DNA of 64,000 nt. Origin: Streptomyces rugosispiralis (GTDB lineage: Bacteria; Actinomycetota; Actinomycetes; Streptomycetales; Streptomycetaceae). A program made the position numbers and the translations under genes. The first letter of the stretch is position 1, and the number at the start of each line of letters is the position of its first letter. Positions 25,316-34,408 of the stretch are shown piece by piece. The notes below the pieces were generated by a model. The model was not told where the DNA came from. It was given only the letters and a program-made list of their open reading frames with translations, and searched no databases. Location: positions 29,500 to 93,499 of the forward strand of contig NZ_JANIAA010000039.1 of NCBI RefSeq assembly GCF_024505145.1. The letters are read 5' to 3'.

Positions 25316-26923
25316 TCACCAGGCGAATGCGAAGCCGTCGCGTCGTGGGTCAGCTCCGCCCCACATGGTGGAGGTGTCCGGGTCGAAGGCCACGCCGTGT
25401 CCGCCGCCGACCACGCGGCTCCAGGCGCCCAGGTCGTGCACCTGGTGTCCACGGCCACGGAGCCGGGCCAGGGTTTCCGTGCTGATCCTGCTCTCGGTGC
25501 CCAAGAGGGTGCCGTGTCCGACGCGGATCCGGGGTGCTTCGATCGCTTCCTGGATGTCCATGCGGTGGTCGACGACGTTGATGATCATCTGGGGTGTGGT
25601 CTGCAGGATGCCGTACGATCCGGGGGTGCCGACGGCCAGGAACGGCCGGCCGTCCGACCAGATCTGTGAGGGAGCGAGGCAGACCTCCACTTTCTTGCCG
25701 GGGCCGATCGCGTTGGGGCTTGTGGGGTCGGTGTCGAACCAGGAGGCGAAGCTGTTCAGCAGCAGTCCGGTGGTGCCGGCCACCACACCTGATCCGAAGG
25801 CGCCTCCCAGGGTCTGGGTGCAGGAGACCACATACCCTTGAGCGTCGGCGGTGACGAAGTGTGTCGTGTTCTCCGGGCCGGCGAATACGGCCCGGGTCCA
25901 TTCCAGTGCGGGGTTGTACTCGTGGCGTTCCCCCGGGAACGGGGTTGCCCGTTGCAGGTCCAGCCGTTGTGTGGCCCCTGTGATGTGTGCGTCGGACAGG
26001 AGGTCGTCGTAGGGGGGTGACGGGTCCAGCAGGTGGGCTTTTCGTTCCTCGATCGCCGCCTTGAAGACCTCGGACAGCAGGTGCAGGTATGCGTCGCTGT
26101 CCGCTGCCATCTCGGAGAGCGGGAACTCGCCGAGCATGCGCAGGCTTATGAGGTACTCCAGCGCTGCGCTCGGCGCGGGCGGGCAGTAGACGGTCAGGCC
26201 GCGGTACGTGCTGGAGATCGGGTCCTGCCAGTTTGGGGTGAAGCCGGCGAGGTCGGATGCCGTGAGGAGGCCGCCGTGGTCGGCGCAGTACTGGGTGATC
26301 TCCTCGGCGATGGGGCCGTGGTAGAGGGCTTCGGTGCCGGCTTCGGCGATGAGCCGCAGGGTGTCGGCGGCGTTCTTCTGGACGAGGAGTTCGCCGGGGC
26401 GTGGGACTCGTCCGTTGGGGAGGAAGATCTCTCTGCTGGTGGCGGCGAGTTCGAGGCGGGGGCGGGCTGCCGCGAGGTAGTGGTGGAGGTAGTGGGAGAC
26501 GGGGAAGCCCTGTTCGGCGTGGGTGATGGCCGGTGCCAGGACCGTGGCGAGGTCCATGGTTCCGTAGCGTTCCAGGGCGGCGGACCAGCCTGCGGCCGCG
26601 CCGGGGACCATCGCGGAGAGGATGCCGACGTCCTTGCTGCCGGGGGTGGTGAACCGGTCGGGGTGTGCGGCCTCTGGTGCCGGTCCGACGAAGTCGAGGA
26701 CCGCGGGTGCCGGCTCGTGCGGTGTCCGGATGAGCATGTAGCCGATGCCGGCGGGTCCGCTGCTGCACGGTTCGACCACGCTGAGCGCGGCGGCGACGGC
26801 CACCGCCGCGTCGACGGCGTTTCCGCCTGCCCACAGGATGCGCATGCCGGCCTGGGTGGCCAGCTGGTGGGCGGAGGTGACGATGCCGTTGCGGCCGCTG
26901 GCCGCGGGGCGGTGGGCGGTCAT
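25316..26923 (-). CDS. Gamma-glutamyltranspeptidase-like N-terminal nucleophile hydrolase
   Basis: 535 residues. It has GGNAVDAAVAVAAALSVVEP near the start. At the centre is ENTTHFVTADAQGYVVSCTQT, where the Thr of the THF motif is the expected autocleavage site and nucleophile. NPNAIGPGKK-like and GTPGSYGILQT motifs follow. It lacks a signal peptide, unlike classical exported GGTs, so it is probably cytoplasmic and may hydrolyse an amide other than glutathione. It overlaps the HAD gene by ATGA and precedes the broken amidohydrolase by 13 bases. Confidence 0.85.
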   Translation of the reverse strand: MTAHRPAASGRNGIVTSAHQLATQAGMRILWAGGNAVDAAVAVAAALSVVEPCSSGPAGIGYMLIRTPHEPAPAVLDFVGPAPEAAHPDRFTTPGSKDVGILSAMVPGAAAGWSAALERYGTMDLATVLAPAITHAEQGFPVSHYLHHYLAAARPRLELAATSREIFLPNGRVPRPGELLVQKNAADTLRLIAEAGTEALYHGPIAEEITQYCADHGGLLTASDLAGFTPNWQDPISSTYRGLTVYCPPAPSAALEYLISLRMLGEFPLSEMAADSDAYLHLLSEVFKAAIEERKAHLLDPSPPYDDLLSDAHITGATQRLDLQRATPFPGERHEYNPALEWTRAVFAGPENTTHFVTADAQGYVVSCTQTLGGAFGSGVVAGTTGLLLNSFASWFDTDPTSPNAIGPGKKVEVCLAPSQIWSDGRPFLAVGTPGSYGILQTTPQMIINVVDHRMDIQEAIEAPRIRVGHGTLLGTESRISTETLARLRGRGHQVHDLGAWSRVVGGGHGVAFDPDTSTMWGGADPRRDGFAFAW

Positions 26924-27603
26924 CGGGTGGTCGTCGCGGTCTCGATCCCGGCGAGGGAGTCCAGGAGATGGGTGTGCGGTGCGGTCTCCAGGGTGGCCCG
27001 GGTGTGGGCCCCGGTGGTGACACCGGCGACGATGCCGGCCCCCGAACGCCAGCCTGCGAGCAGGTCGCTGCGGGTGTCGCCGACGACCGCGACGGCATGC
27101 ATGTCGGTGATCTGCAGCCGGAGTGCCGCGGTGAGGATCATGTCGGGGAACGGCCGGCCGCGGCCGGCGTCGCTGGGGCTGAGCGTGAGATCGACGGTGT
27201 CCCGCCAGCCCAGTGCGTCGACGAGGGTTTCGCGGGTGCGTTCCGCGAAGCCGGTGATGAGTGCGATCCGTACGCCCGCTGTCCGAAGTCGCACGAACAG
27301 GTCCTCGACGCCGGGAAATGCCTTGATGCCGACCTTGGCGACGAGTTCCTCGTAACGCCGCTCGAACGCCTCGTTGGCCGCCCGTGCCCGCTCCTCGGGC
27401 AGCACATCGCGGAAGGCGTCCAGCTTGCTGCGGCCGCGGTTGCCGTCGAACGAGGCCAGGGCGGCCTTGAGCTCGGGGCCGTCGGGGAGTCCGGTGTCCA
27501 GCAGTGCGGCGCGGAACGCCTCGATGACCAGGCCGTCGTCGCTGAACGCGGTACCGGCCATGTCGCAGACCAACAACTCCCAGTCCGGCGGTGCAACGTG
27601 CAT
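26920..27603 (-). CDS. HAD-superfamily hydrolase, phosphonatase-like
   Basis: 227 residues. Motif I is DMAGTAFSDDG; the DxAGT form is characteristic of phosphonoacetaldehyde-hydrolase relatives. Motif II is ALITGFAERT, a conserved Lys lies within the cap region, and motif III/IV is AVVGDTRSDLLAGWRSGAG. The C1-type helical cap lies between residues about 20 and 95. It probably cleaves a phosphate ester or a C-P bond of a small metabolite. It is the first gene of the leftward operon; the ATG at 27603 follows a GGAAG sequence. Confidence 0.85.
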   Translation of the reverse strand: MHVAPPDWELLVCDMAGTAFSDDGLVIEAFRAALLDTGLPDGPELKAALASFDGNRGRSKLDAFRDVLPEERARAANEAFERRYEELVAKVGIKAFPGVEDLFVRLRTAGVRIALITGFAERTRETLVDALGWRDTVDLTLSPSDAGRGRPFPDMILTAALRLQITDMHAVAVVGDTRSDLLAGWRSGAGIVAGVTTGAHTRATLETAPHTHLLDSLAGIETATTTR

Positions 27604-27718
27604 GGTGCTTCCCTTCGATCGGTGGAACGCGATGAGGGAACGATAATCCATCATTAACCCTCGATGTGGCAACGAGGTTGCTTGTGCGGCTAGCCTGCCC
27701 GGGTCGAGAGGGGACTCC
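27604..27718. promoter_or_regulatory. Divergent promoter region of the catabolic operon
   Basis: The 115 bases hold AACCCTCG and CGAGGTT as an inverted pair around about 9 bases (27656-27679), next to an AT-rich stretch near 27640-27657 suitable for a promoter. No regulator gene is adjacent. Confidence 0.4.
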
Positions 27719-28843
27719 ATGCAACGCGACATCGTCGCCGACTTCACCCGATCCATACCGCCGGCCCCGCCCGAGGTGGGCGACGCACTGATCAACACCC
27801 TCGGGGCCATCGCCGCCGACCCCGGCGCCCGGATGCTGCTCCACGAGAGCAAGCCCGGCGGCGGGCCGGAAGACCGCCTCGCGGCGGCCCGATGGATGGC
27901 GCGGCGGATGCCCGCGCCAGAGCCTCACCGGTTGCTGCTGACCAACGGAACGCAGAGTTCGCTCCTGCTGGTCCTGCGCCACCTGGCCGCCCCGGGGGAT
28001 GCCGTACTGGCCGAAGGGCTCACCTACGGGTCCATCGGCAACCTGGCCGAGCGCGCCAGGGTGCACCTACACCCCGTTGATCTTGACGACGACGGCATGG
28101 TGCCCGAGTCGTTGGCCGCGGCGTGCCGCAAGTTCAAACCCCGGCTGATCTACTGCAATCCCGGCTACCACAACCCGACCACGACAACGATGAGCCTGGA
28201 ACGACGGCATCAGATCGTCGCCGTCGCACGCCGATACGGGGTGCCGGTATTCGAGGACGATGTGCTCGGCGCCCTTCACCCGGACACGCCGCCGCCGATC
28301 GCGACCCTGGCCCCGGAGCTGACCTGGTACTCGATGGGGCTGACCAAGTCGCTCACTCAGGGGCTCCGGGTCGGATACCTCCTCGGCCCCGACGGGCCTG
28401 CCGCCGAGGCCATGACGCGGCCCCTCGTGCGGCTGTCGTACTGGGTGGCGAATCCGCTGTCCGCCGAGGTGGTCCGCCGCTGGATCGACGGCGGCCAGGC
28501 CACCGCCATCGCCGCCGCCATCCACCGGGAGTCGGCCGCACGACAGCGACTCGCCGCGCGACTGCTGCACGGGCTGCACTACGACACCCAGGACGCGGCC
28601 ATGCATCTGTGGCTGCGCGTGCCGACCGGGCACACCTCACACAGCTACGCCGCGGCCGCCGCGGAACGCGGTGTGCTGGTCAGACCGGCCGAGATGTTCG
28701 CCGTCGACAGCCACCCTGTGCCACTCCGGGTGCGGCTGTCACTGAGCACTCCGCTCGACCGGGCTCAGGTCCGACGGGGACTGGAAATCATCTCCGCCCT
28801 GTCACCACATGAACGACAGGCAAACATCGTTCGGCGCCCGTAG
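27719..28843 (+). CDS. PLP-dependent aminotransferase (fold type I, class I/II)
   Basis: 374 residues. Substrate and PLP contacts are visible: TNGTQSSLLLVLRHLA, the Asn-Pro motif IYCNPGYHNPTTTTMS, VFEDDVLGALH with the PLP ring Asp, and YSMGLTKSLTQGLRVGYLLG with the Schiff-base Lys. It resembles the aminotransferase half of MocR regulators but has no DNA-binding domain and no room for one upstream, so it should be an enzyme. It is divergent from the HAD-GGT operon, suggesting a shared substrate pathway. Confidence 0.85.
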   Translation: MQRDIVADFTRSIPPAPPEVGDALINTLGAIAADPGARMLLHESKPGGGPEDRLAAARWMARRMPAPEPHRLLLTNGTQSSLLLVLRHLAAPGDAVLAEGLTYGSIGNLAERARVHLHPVDLDDDGMVPESLAAACRKFKPRLIYCNPGYHNPTTTTMSLERRHQIVAVARRYGVPVFEDDVLGALHPDTPPPIATLAPELTWYSMGLTKSLTQGLRVGYLLGPDGPAAEAMTRPLVRLSYWVANPLSAEVVRRWIDGGQATAIAAAIHRESAARQRLAARLLHGLHYDTQDAAMHLWLRVPTGHTSHSYAAAAAERGVLVRPAEMFAVDSHPVPLRVRLSLSTPLDRAQVRRGLEIISALSPHERQANIVRRP

Positions 28844-29149
28844 CGCACGCAACGCTGTTGCCATACGGTCATCCCGGAAGGGAAAATCACTCCCTGGCCG
28901 GGGGCCCTGGCCCCCGTAATTCCGACTCGACCGGCCACCTCGGGTATCGAGGAAGTCAGTACCCACGACGGATCCTGCACGATGGTGTCGACCATCTTGA
29001 GTTGTTCGGCACCAGTCCTGACCGGCTTGGCGATCCTCCTGTTGAGCGTATTCACGCTGACACCGAGGCCGCTCGCGCTCGCATATGACCGCGTGCGGCT
29101 GCGCCCCGTTCACCCATGACCTCCATTTTGACCGCGGCAGGGAAGCAGT
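28844..29149. other. Non-coding gap with a hairpin
   Basis: A terminator-like hairpin (CGGGGGCC-CT-GGCCCCCG, 28899-28916) follows the aminotransferase gene. A minus-strand frame of 96 codons crosses the gap, but it runs into the aminotransferase 3-prime end and has no family or ribosome-binding site. I see no other gene. Confidence 0.5.
28899..28916 (+). terminator. Compact GC hairpin after the aminotransferase gene
   Basis: An 8-bp perfect stem with a two-base loop lies 56 bases past the stop codon. Confidence 0.55.
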
Positions 29150-29929
29150 ATGAAGAAAAATACGATGAAGGAAAAGATCCTCCTCGGTGAAATGGTTTTC
29201 GGACTCGGGTTGGACACACCAGACCCGATGATGGTCGAATACGCCGCCTTGGCCGGGCTGGACTTTGTGCGTTTCGACTGCGAACAGGGGCCCTACACGC
29301 TGGAGAGCATCGAGCACGCGGTACGTTCCGCCGAAGCCGCCGACATTGTCCCCACGGCAAGGATCTCAGAACGCAAGCCCGACTTCGTCGTGCAGCTCCT
29401 CAACCGCGGCGTGAGCGGACTCACCTTCGCCCACACCCGAACGGCGAGCGATGCGGCCGCTGCCGTAGCTTCGGTGAAGTTCGCGCCGGAAGGCGACCGC
29501 ACGCTCACCTCGCCCAGCGGGCATGGCATGCACGCCCGCTGGGCGCTCGGCCTGGACACGCAGGACGCCTTCGCGTTCGCGAATCGTGAGACGCTGGTCG
29601 TCTGCACGATCGAGGATCCGACCGGTCTGGCGAACATCGGAGAGATCGTCGCGGTTCCGGGTGTCGACGTCCTTACCTTCGGCCCCAACGACATCGCGGC
29701 GACTCTGGGACACACCGGCGACACGATGCACCCTGAAGTCCGGAAGGCCGTCCGCGAAGGCATCGAGCAAGCCACCGCCGCAGGCAAGGCGGTGGGGATC
29801 TCCGTCGGTTCCCGCAGTGCCGAGTGGGCTGCCGACTACGTCGAAGCCGGCGCCCGAGTCCTGCAATTCCTCCCGGCTCCGCTCATGATCGATGCTGTCG
29901 CCCGGGCGCGCGTCGATCTTGGCGTCTGA
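29150..29929 (+). CDS. HpcH/HpaI-type class II aldolase
   Basis: 259 residues. The family pattern is clear: LLGEMVFGLGLDTPDPMMVE near the start, FVRFDCEQGPYTLESIEHAV (substrate and metal region), RGVSGLTFAHT, CTIEDPTGLANIGEIVAVPG (the Glu metal ligand) and VLTFGPNDIAATLGH (the Asp ligand). Enzymes of this group cleave 2-keto-3-deoxy sugars or hydroxy-keto diacids to pyruvate and an aldehyde. It sits just ahead of a complete sugar importer, suggesting breakdown of an imported sugar acid. Confidence 0.88.
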   Translation: MKKNTMKEKILLGEMVFGLGLDTPDPMMVEYAALAGLDFVRFDCEQGPYTLESIEHAVRSAEAADIVPTARISERKPDFVVQLLNRGVSGLTFAHTRTASDAAAAVASVKFAPEGDRTLTSPSGHGMHARWALGLDTQDAFAFANRETLVVCTIEDPTGLANIGEIVAVPGVDVLTFGPNDIAATLGHTGDTMHPEVRKAVREGIEQATAAGKAVGISVGSRSAEWAADYVEAGARVLQFLPAPLMIDAVARARVDLGV

Positions 29930-29953
29930 CCACAAGAAAAACGGTTCCGTCGC

Positions 29954-29969
29954 GTGGAACCGGTTCCAC
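29954..29969 (+). promoter_or_regulatory. 16-bp palindromic operator before the ABC importer operon
   Basis: GTGGAACCGGTTCCAC is a perfect palindrome centred on CCGG, of LacI/GntR type, 18 bases before the first permease start. No matching regulator gene lies nearby, so the repressor is encoded elsewhere. Confidence 0.7.
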
Positions 29970-29986
29970 ACCGCAAGGGCGGCCAC

Positions 29987-30922
29987 ATGACTCTGTCTCT
30001 CCATCAATCAGCAGGTGGTGCACCTACGGGTGCATTGCGGACTGCATCTTTCCGGAAGCGCGTGGGCGCATATGTGCTGTGCGGTCCGTTCTTGCTGTTC
30101 CTGGGGGTGTTCTCGGTACTTCCGGCAGCATCGACGGTGGTGCTGGCCCTGCTCGACTGGCCGCTGGCCGGCGGCAACGCCCGGTTCACCGGCCTCGACT
30201 CCTTCCGTCGGGTGCTGGGCAGTGAGGAACTGCGCCAAGCTCTTGTCAATACTCTGCTGTATTCGCTCTTCACCGTGCCGGCCGTCACGGTGCTCGGTCT
30301 TCTGATCGCCCTCACCATTCACAGTGTGCGGCGTGGAAAGGTTTTCTGGCGGACGGTGTACTTTCTGCCGTTCGCCAGCACCCTCGCGGCGATGAGCATC
30401 GTCTGGAAGTGGATGTTCTACCCGGAACGAGGGCTGATCGACTCCACGGTGGGCCAGTTGTTCGGAGTGACGAACTGGTTGAGCGACAGTTCGCTCGCGC
30501 TCCCGGCGGTTGCTCTCGTGGGAGTGTGGCACCAGCTCGGATACGCGGTCGTACTGTTTCTTTCGGGGCTGGCCAACGTGCCCACCGCGCATCTGGAGGC
30601 GGCCCGTCTCGACGGCGCGAACGCCTGGCATCGGTTCTGGCACGTCCAGTGGCCCGCTCTCGGGCCGACCACGGTGTTCGCCGTCGTCATCAGCACCATC
30701 AGCGCGCTGCGCGTCTACGACACCGTGGCGCTGATGACCGAGGGCGGCCCAGTCGGCAGTACCTCAACCCTGAGCTACGAACTCTACCGGCGAGGGGTTT
30801 TCTACCAGGACATCAGCGGAGGGGCCGTGATCAGCATCGTGCTGCTGGCCACCGTCATGCTGGTGACGCTGGTGCAGATGCGGTCATTCGGCCGACGACT
30901 GAGCGAGGCGGGCGCCCGATGA
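29987..30922 (+). CDS. Sugar ABC transporter permease (MalF/UgpA type)
   Basis: 311 residues with six predicted membrane spans. The EAA loop is LEAARLDGANAWHRFWHVQWP. The ATG chosen lies just after the palindrome; an earlier in-frame GTG would be inside the operator. It overlaps the second permease by ATGA. Confidence 0.9.
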   Translation: MTLSLHQSAGGAPTGALRTASFRKRVGAYVLCGPFLLFLGVFSVLPAASTVVLALLDWPLAGGNARFTGLDSFRRVLGSEELRQALVNTLLYSLFTVPAVTVLGLLIALTIHSVRRGKVFWRTVYFLPFASTLAAMSIVWKWMFYPERGLIDSTVGQLFGVTNWLSDSSLALPAVALVGVWHQLGYAVVLFLSGLANVPTAHLEAARLDGANAWHRFWHVQWPALGPTTVFAVVISTISALRVYDTVALMTEGGPVGSTSTLSYELYRRGVFYQDISGGAVISIVLLATVMLVTLVQMRSFGRRLSEAGAR

Positions 30923-31833
30923 CCACCGGCACACAATCGCACCATGCCACCGGCGTTCTGTCGCCGGGCCGAGCAGAGCCCCCGGACGCATCCGGTCGTG
31001 GCTGGGGAAGCGTCCTGCGGCGGGCTGCCGCCAGCGACATACCCCGGCACATATTGCTGGCCTTGGGCGCCATCGTCATGCTCGCGCCATTCGCCTGGAT
31101 GGTGTTCAGCTCCTTCAAACCGGACGACGAGGTCTACAGCAGCAACCTCCTGCCGCGGCATCCGACCTTCGACGCCTACCAGCGCGTTTTCGACACGGTG
31201 CCGATGGGACGGTACTTCCTCAACAGCGTGGCAGTGACCGGGCTGATCTTCCTTGGCCAGGTGCTTCTCGCCGTCCCGGCCGCCTACGCGCTGGCACGGA
31301 TGCGGTTTCGCGGCAGCAAGTTGGCACTCGGGTTGGTTTTGTTCGCCACCATGCTGCCGATGCAGGTCGTCGCCGTACCCTTGTATTTGCTGTTCGCCAA
31401 GGCGGGCCTCCTGGACAATCGCCTGTCGATGATTTCACCTTTCCTCGCCAGCGCCTTCGGCGTGTTCCTGCTCCGCCAGTTCTTTCTAGGTATTCCGCAG
31501 AACGTACTGGATGCCGCGCGGCTCGATGGAGCAAGTAACTGGACAACGGTGTGGCGAATCGTCCTGCCGATGGCCCGGCCGGCGCTCACCGCATTCGCGG
31601 TCTTCAGTATCGTCTCCCACTGGAACGACTACTTCTGGCCGAGCCTTGTCCTGTCGAGTGACAATGCGGCAACCGTGCCCTACGGTATTTCGGCATTCGC
31701 CAACTCGGAAAGCAACGACTTTGCCGCCCAGATGGCCGCCGCCACGCTGGCGGTGCTTCCGCTCGTGGTGGGATTCCTGCTCGCCCAACGTCATTTCGTT
31801 CGCGGTCTCGTACTGTCGAACACCCCGGACTAA
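30919..31833 (+). CDS. Sugar ABC transporter permease (MalG/UgpE type)
   Basis: 304 residues. A short hydrophilic N terminus precedes six predicted membrane helices. The EAA motif is LDAARLDGASNWTTVWRIVLP, and SHWNDYFWPSLVL is a typical MalG-family segment. Its start is coupled to the preceding permease stop by ATGA. It pairs with that permease to form the transport channel. Confidence 0.9.
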   Translation: MTTGTQSHHATGVLSPGRAEPPDASGRGWGSVLRRAAASDIPRHILLALGAIVMLAPFAWMVFSSFKPDDEVYSSNLLPRHPTFDAYQRVFDTVPMGRYFLNSVAVTGLIFLGQVLLAVPAAYALARMRFRGSKLALGLVLFATMLPMQVVAVPLYLLFAKAGLLDNRLSMISPFLASAFGVFLLRQFFLGIPQNVLDAARLDGASNWTTVWRIVLPMARPALTAFAVFSIVSHWNDYFWPSLVLSSDNAATVPYGISAFANSESNDFAAQMAAATLAVLPLVVGFLLAQRHFVRGLVLSNTPD

Positions 31834-31870
31834 GTATCCCATTCGGTTTTATTTTTCGAGGAGCAGAACC

Positions 31871-33154
31871 ATGCGTTGGAGAATTACCGCGGCACTGGCA
31901 TCCGTTGGCCTCCTGGCCGGGGTAACTTCCTGCGGCACATCGAACACCAAGGACGGCGCTGTCAGCGTCTATTACACGCAGGCCAGTCTCTACGCCGATC
32001 CGTTGAAAACTGCCATCAAGCCGCTGGAGAAAGAGTCGAACGCCCCTCGGGTGAACCTTGTCCTCGCGGGCAAGAACTACAACGACGTCCAGCAGCGGAT
32101 CATCCGCGAGGCAGGCACCGGTCGCCTGCCGGATGTGGCTCTGGTCGGGCTGAACAACCTGCGCGGTCTGGTCGACCTCGGCATCGCCCAGCCACTGGAC
32201 ACCGCGATCGCCAAGGGCAGTCTGAACACCAAGAACATCGACCCGAAGTTCCTGAAGCTCACCCAGTACAACGGAAAGCAATACGGGATTCCATATGGCG
32301 TCGCGACGCGGATCCTCTACGCCAACGCGGATATGTTCAAGGCTGCCGGGCTTGATCCAACGCATCTGCCGACCACATGGAGTGAGCTGCGCAAGGACGC
32401 TAGGAAGCTGGCGGATCCGGCCAAGCATAAGTACGGCATCGTGATGGACTGGAACGGCGGCAGCAACATCGACTTCCAGCAGCAACTGGCAAGTGCCGGC
32501 GGCGCGATGCTCAACTCCGACGAAACCAGCGCCGCGTTCAACAGCTCCCAGGGCCGAGCGGTGGTCAACTACTGGCGCGGCCTGGTCAAGGACAAGGCCA
32601 TGCCGTTGCTCGCCCGTACGTCGGACACCAGCCCCAATGTCCAGGCGTTCATCAACGGCGACGCCGGCATGCTGATCCAGTCCAACGGAAACCTCGGCAA
32701 CATCAACAAGAGCGCGAAGTTCACCGTCGCCACCGGACAGGTCCCCATCGAAGACGGCGGCACGCGCAGCGCACCCGCGTCCGGCGCGGCGATCGTCCTG
32801 CTCACCAAAGACCCTCACCGTCAGGCGGCCGCCCTCAAGAGCATTCAGCAACTGGTCAGTCCAACAGCGAGCACGGCACTGACCCTTGCGTCCGGCTACC
32901 TGCCCGTCAACTCCGCCGCCCTGAAGAGCCCGGAATTGAAGAAGTACTTCAGCGAGAAGCCCAACCGGCGGACACCGCTGGACGCCATCCCCCACCTGAA
33001 CCAGTGGCAGACCTACCCCGGCGGCCACGACGTCGAGGCCAACGACGCGATCGAGAAGAGCCTCCTCCAGGCACTGGGCGGCAGTGAATCCCCTGAGAAG
33101 GCGCTCACCGAGTCGCGGAACGCGGTCAACGAGATCCTGAAGAACCATGGCTGA
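31871..33154 (+). CDS. Sugar-binding lipoprotein of ABC importer
   Basis: 427 residues from an ATG with GAGGAG upstream. The signal peptide ends in the lipobox GVTSC. The mature family 1 binding protein includes YNDVQQRIIREAGTGRLPDV, YNGKQYGIPYGVATRILYAN and NGDAGMLIQSNGN. It delivers substrate to the two permeases just upstream. The gene overlaps the ATPase gene by eight bases. Confidence 0.9.
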   Translation: MRWRITAALASVGLLAGVTSCGTSNTKDGAVSVYYTQASLYADPLKTAIKPLEKESNAPRVNLVLAGKNYNDVQQRIIREAGTGRLPDVALVGLNNLRGLVDLGIAQPLDTAIAKGSLNTKNIDPKFLKLTQYNGKQYGIPYGVATRILYANADMFKAAGLDPTHLPTTWSELRKDARKLADPAKHKYGIVMDWNGGSNIDFQQQLASAGGAMLNSDETSAAFNSSQGRAVVNYWRGLVKDKAMPLLARTSDTSPNVQAFINGDAGMLIQSNGNLGNINKSAKFTVATGQVPIEDGGTRSAPASGAAIVLLTKDPHRQAAALKSIQQLVSPTASTALTLASGYLPVNSAALKSPELKKYFSEKPNRRTPLDAIPHLNQWQTYPGGHDVEANDAIEKSLLQALGGSESPEKALTESRNAVNEILKNHG

Positions 33155-34214
33155 AGGAATCGACTGCGTCGACGTGACCAAGACATTCGGGCCGACGGAC
33201 CAGGCCCTGCGCCAAGTGACCGTGTCCTGCCAGGCCGGCGAAACACTGACCCTGGTCGGGCCCAGCGGCTGCGGCAAGACCACCCTGCTGCGCTGCATCG
33301 CCGGACTGGACAACCCCACCGGCGGAACGATCCGGATCAACGGCCGTGACATGACTCATGCCGACCCCCAGCGCCGGAGTACAGCCATGGTCTTCCAGAA
33401 CTACGCCCTGTACCCGGCCAAGACAGTCGCCGCCAACATCGAGTTCCCGCTGGTCATGAGCAAGGTGCCGCGAGGCGAGCGCACTGGGCGGGTCGCCGAG
33501 ATCGCGCGGCTGCTGCGGTTGACCTCGCATCTGGAGAAGAAACCGGCCCAGCTGTCCGGTGGGCAGAAACAGCGCGTCGGCATCGGGCGAGCGCTGATCC
33601 GCCGGCCGTCCGTGCTGCTGATGGACGAGCCGCTGTCGAACCTCGACGCCGCACTGCGGGTCGATATGCGCACCGAATTGCACGAGCTGTTCCAGAAGCT
33701 CGGCACCACGGTCGTCTACGTCACCCACGACCAGACCGAGGCACTCACACTTGGCGACCGGGTAGCCGTCCTGAACGAGGGACAACTGCAGCAACAGGCC
33801 ACTCCACGCGAGGTCTACGCCCGCCCGGCGAACAGGTTCACCGCTTCGTTTCTCGGAGCCATGAACCTTCTCGACGGCACCGTCCAGGACGGGTACTTCC
33901 GAACGCCCGACGGGTCGCCGATCGTCGAACTCCGGGCGCCGAAGGCCGCCACGACGGCGTGCATCGGCATCCGGCCCGAGGACCTTCGAGCGGCCGACAC
34001 CTCGGCAAGCCACCCCCACGTCACTCTCACCGGCCGGGTCAGGCTCCTCGAACTGCTCGGCAGCGAGGAACTCGCCCACATCACTCTCGCCAGTGGCCAC
34101 AAGCTCAAGGCCCGGCTGCCGGTGGGAACCGTCACATCAGGCACTGTGCACCTTTCCGTCGACACCGAACGCCTGCATCTGTTCGACGCCGAGGGCATAC
34201 GGATCGACCTATAA
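33147..34214 (+). CDS. ABC transporter ATPase (MalK/UgpC type)
   Basis: 355 residues. Walker A is GPSGCGKTT, the Q-loop MVFQNYALYP, the signature LSGGQKQR, Walker B VLLMDEP, and the switch His YVTHDQTEA. A C-terminal OB-fold regulatory domain (about 240-355) is present, as in MalK. A dedicated ATPase makes this importer independent of the shared MsiK, unlike the system at 4114-7407, which has none. Confidence 0.92.
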   Translation: MAEGIDCVDVTKTFGPTDQALRQVTVSCQAGETLTLVGPSGCGKTTLLRCIAGLDNPTGGTIRINGRDMTHADPQRRSTAMVFQNYALYPAKTVAANIEFPLVMSKVPRGERTGRVAEIARLLRLTSHLEKKPAQLSGGQKQRVGIGRALIRRPSVLLMDEPLSNLDAALRVDMRTELHELFQKLGTTVVYVTHDQTEALTLGDRVAVLNEGQLQQQATPREVYARPANRFTASFLGAMNLLDGTVQDGYFRTPDGSPIVELRAPKAATTACIGIRPEDLRAADTSASHPHVTLTGRVRLLELLGSEELAHITLASGHKLKARLPVGTVTSGTVHLSVDTERLHLFDAEGIRIDL

Positions 34215-34408
34215 GCAGCGTCGCGACGAGGAACGGTGGCAGCTGTACGGCCACCTGCGGCCGCCACCGGCCTTGGACCGCACCGGGTTCGCTGCGCTAG
34301 ACGCAGTGTCACCCCAGGCCAATAGGGGCCATGAGAAGAGGCCAGCCCGGTCGCGTGCCTCCCGCTGCGTTGCATCTGATCACCCAAAGCTTGAAAGGCA
34401 ACCGAAAG

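Noticed and set aside
27719..28843. MocR/PdxR-type regulator
   Set aside because: Only the aminotransferase domain is present; the start is 115 bases from the divergent gene, leaving no room for the DNA-binding domain.
28765..29055. 96-codon minus-strand gene between aminotransferase and aldolase
   Set aside because: It overlaps the aminotransferase 3-prime end, has no ribosome-binding site and no recognisable motif.
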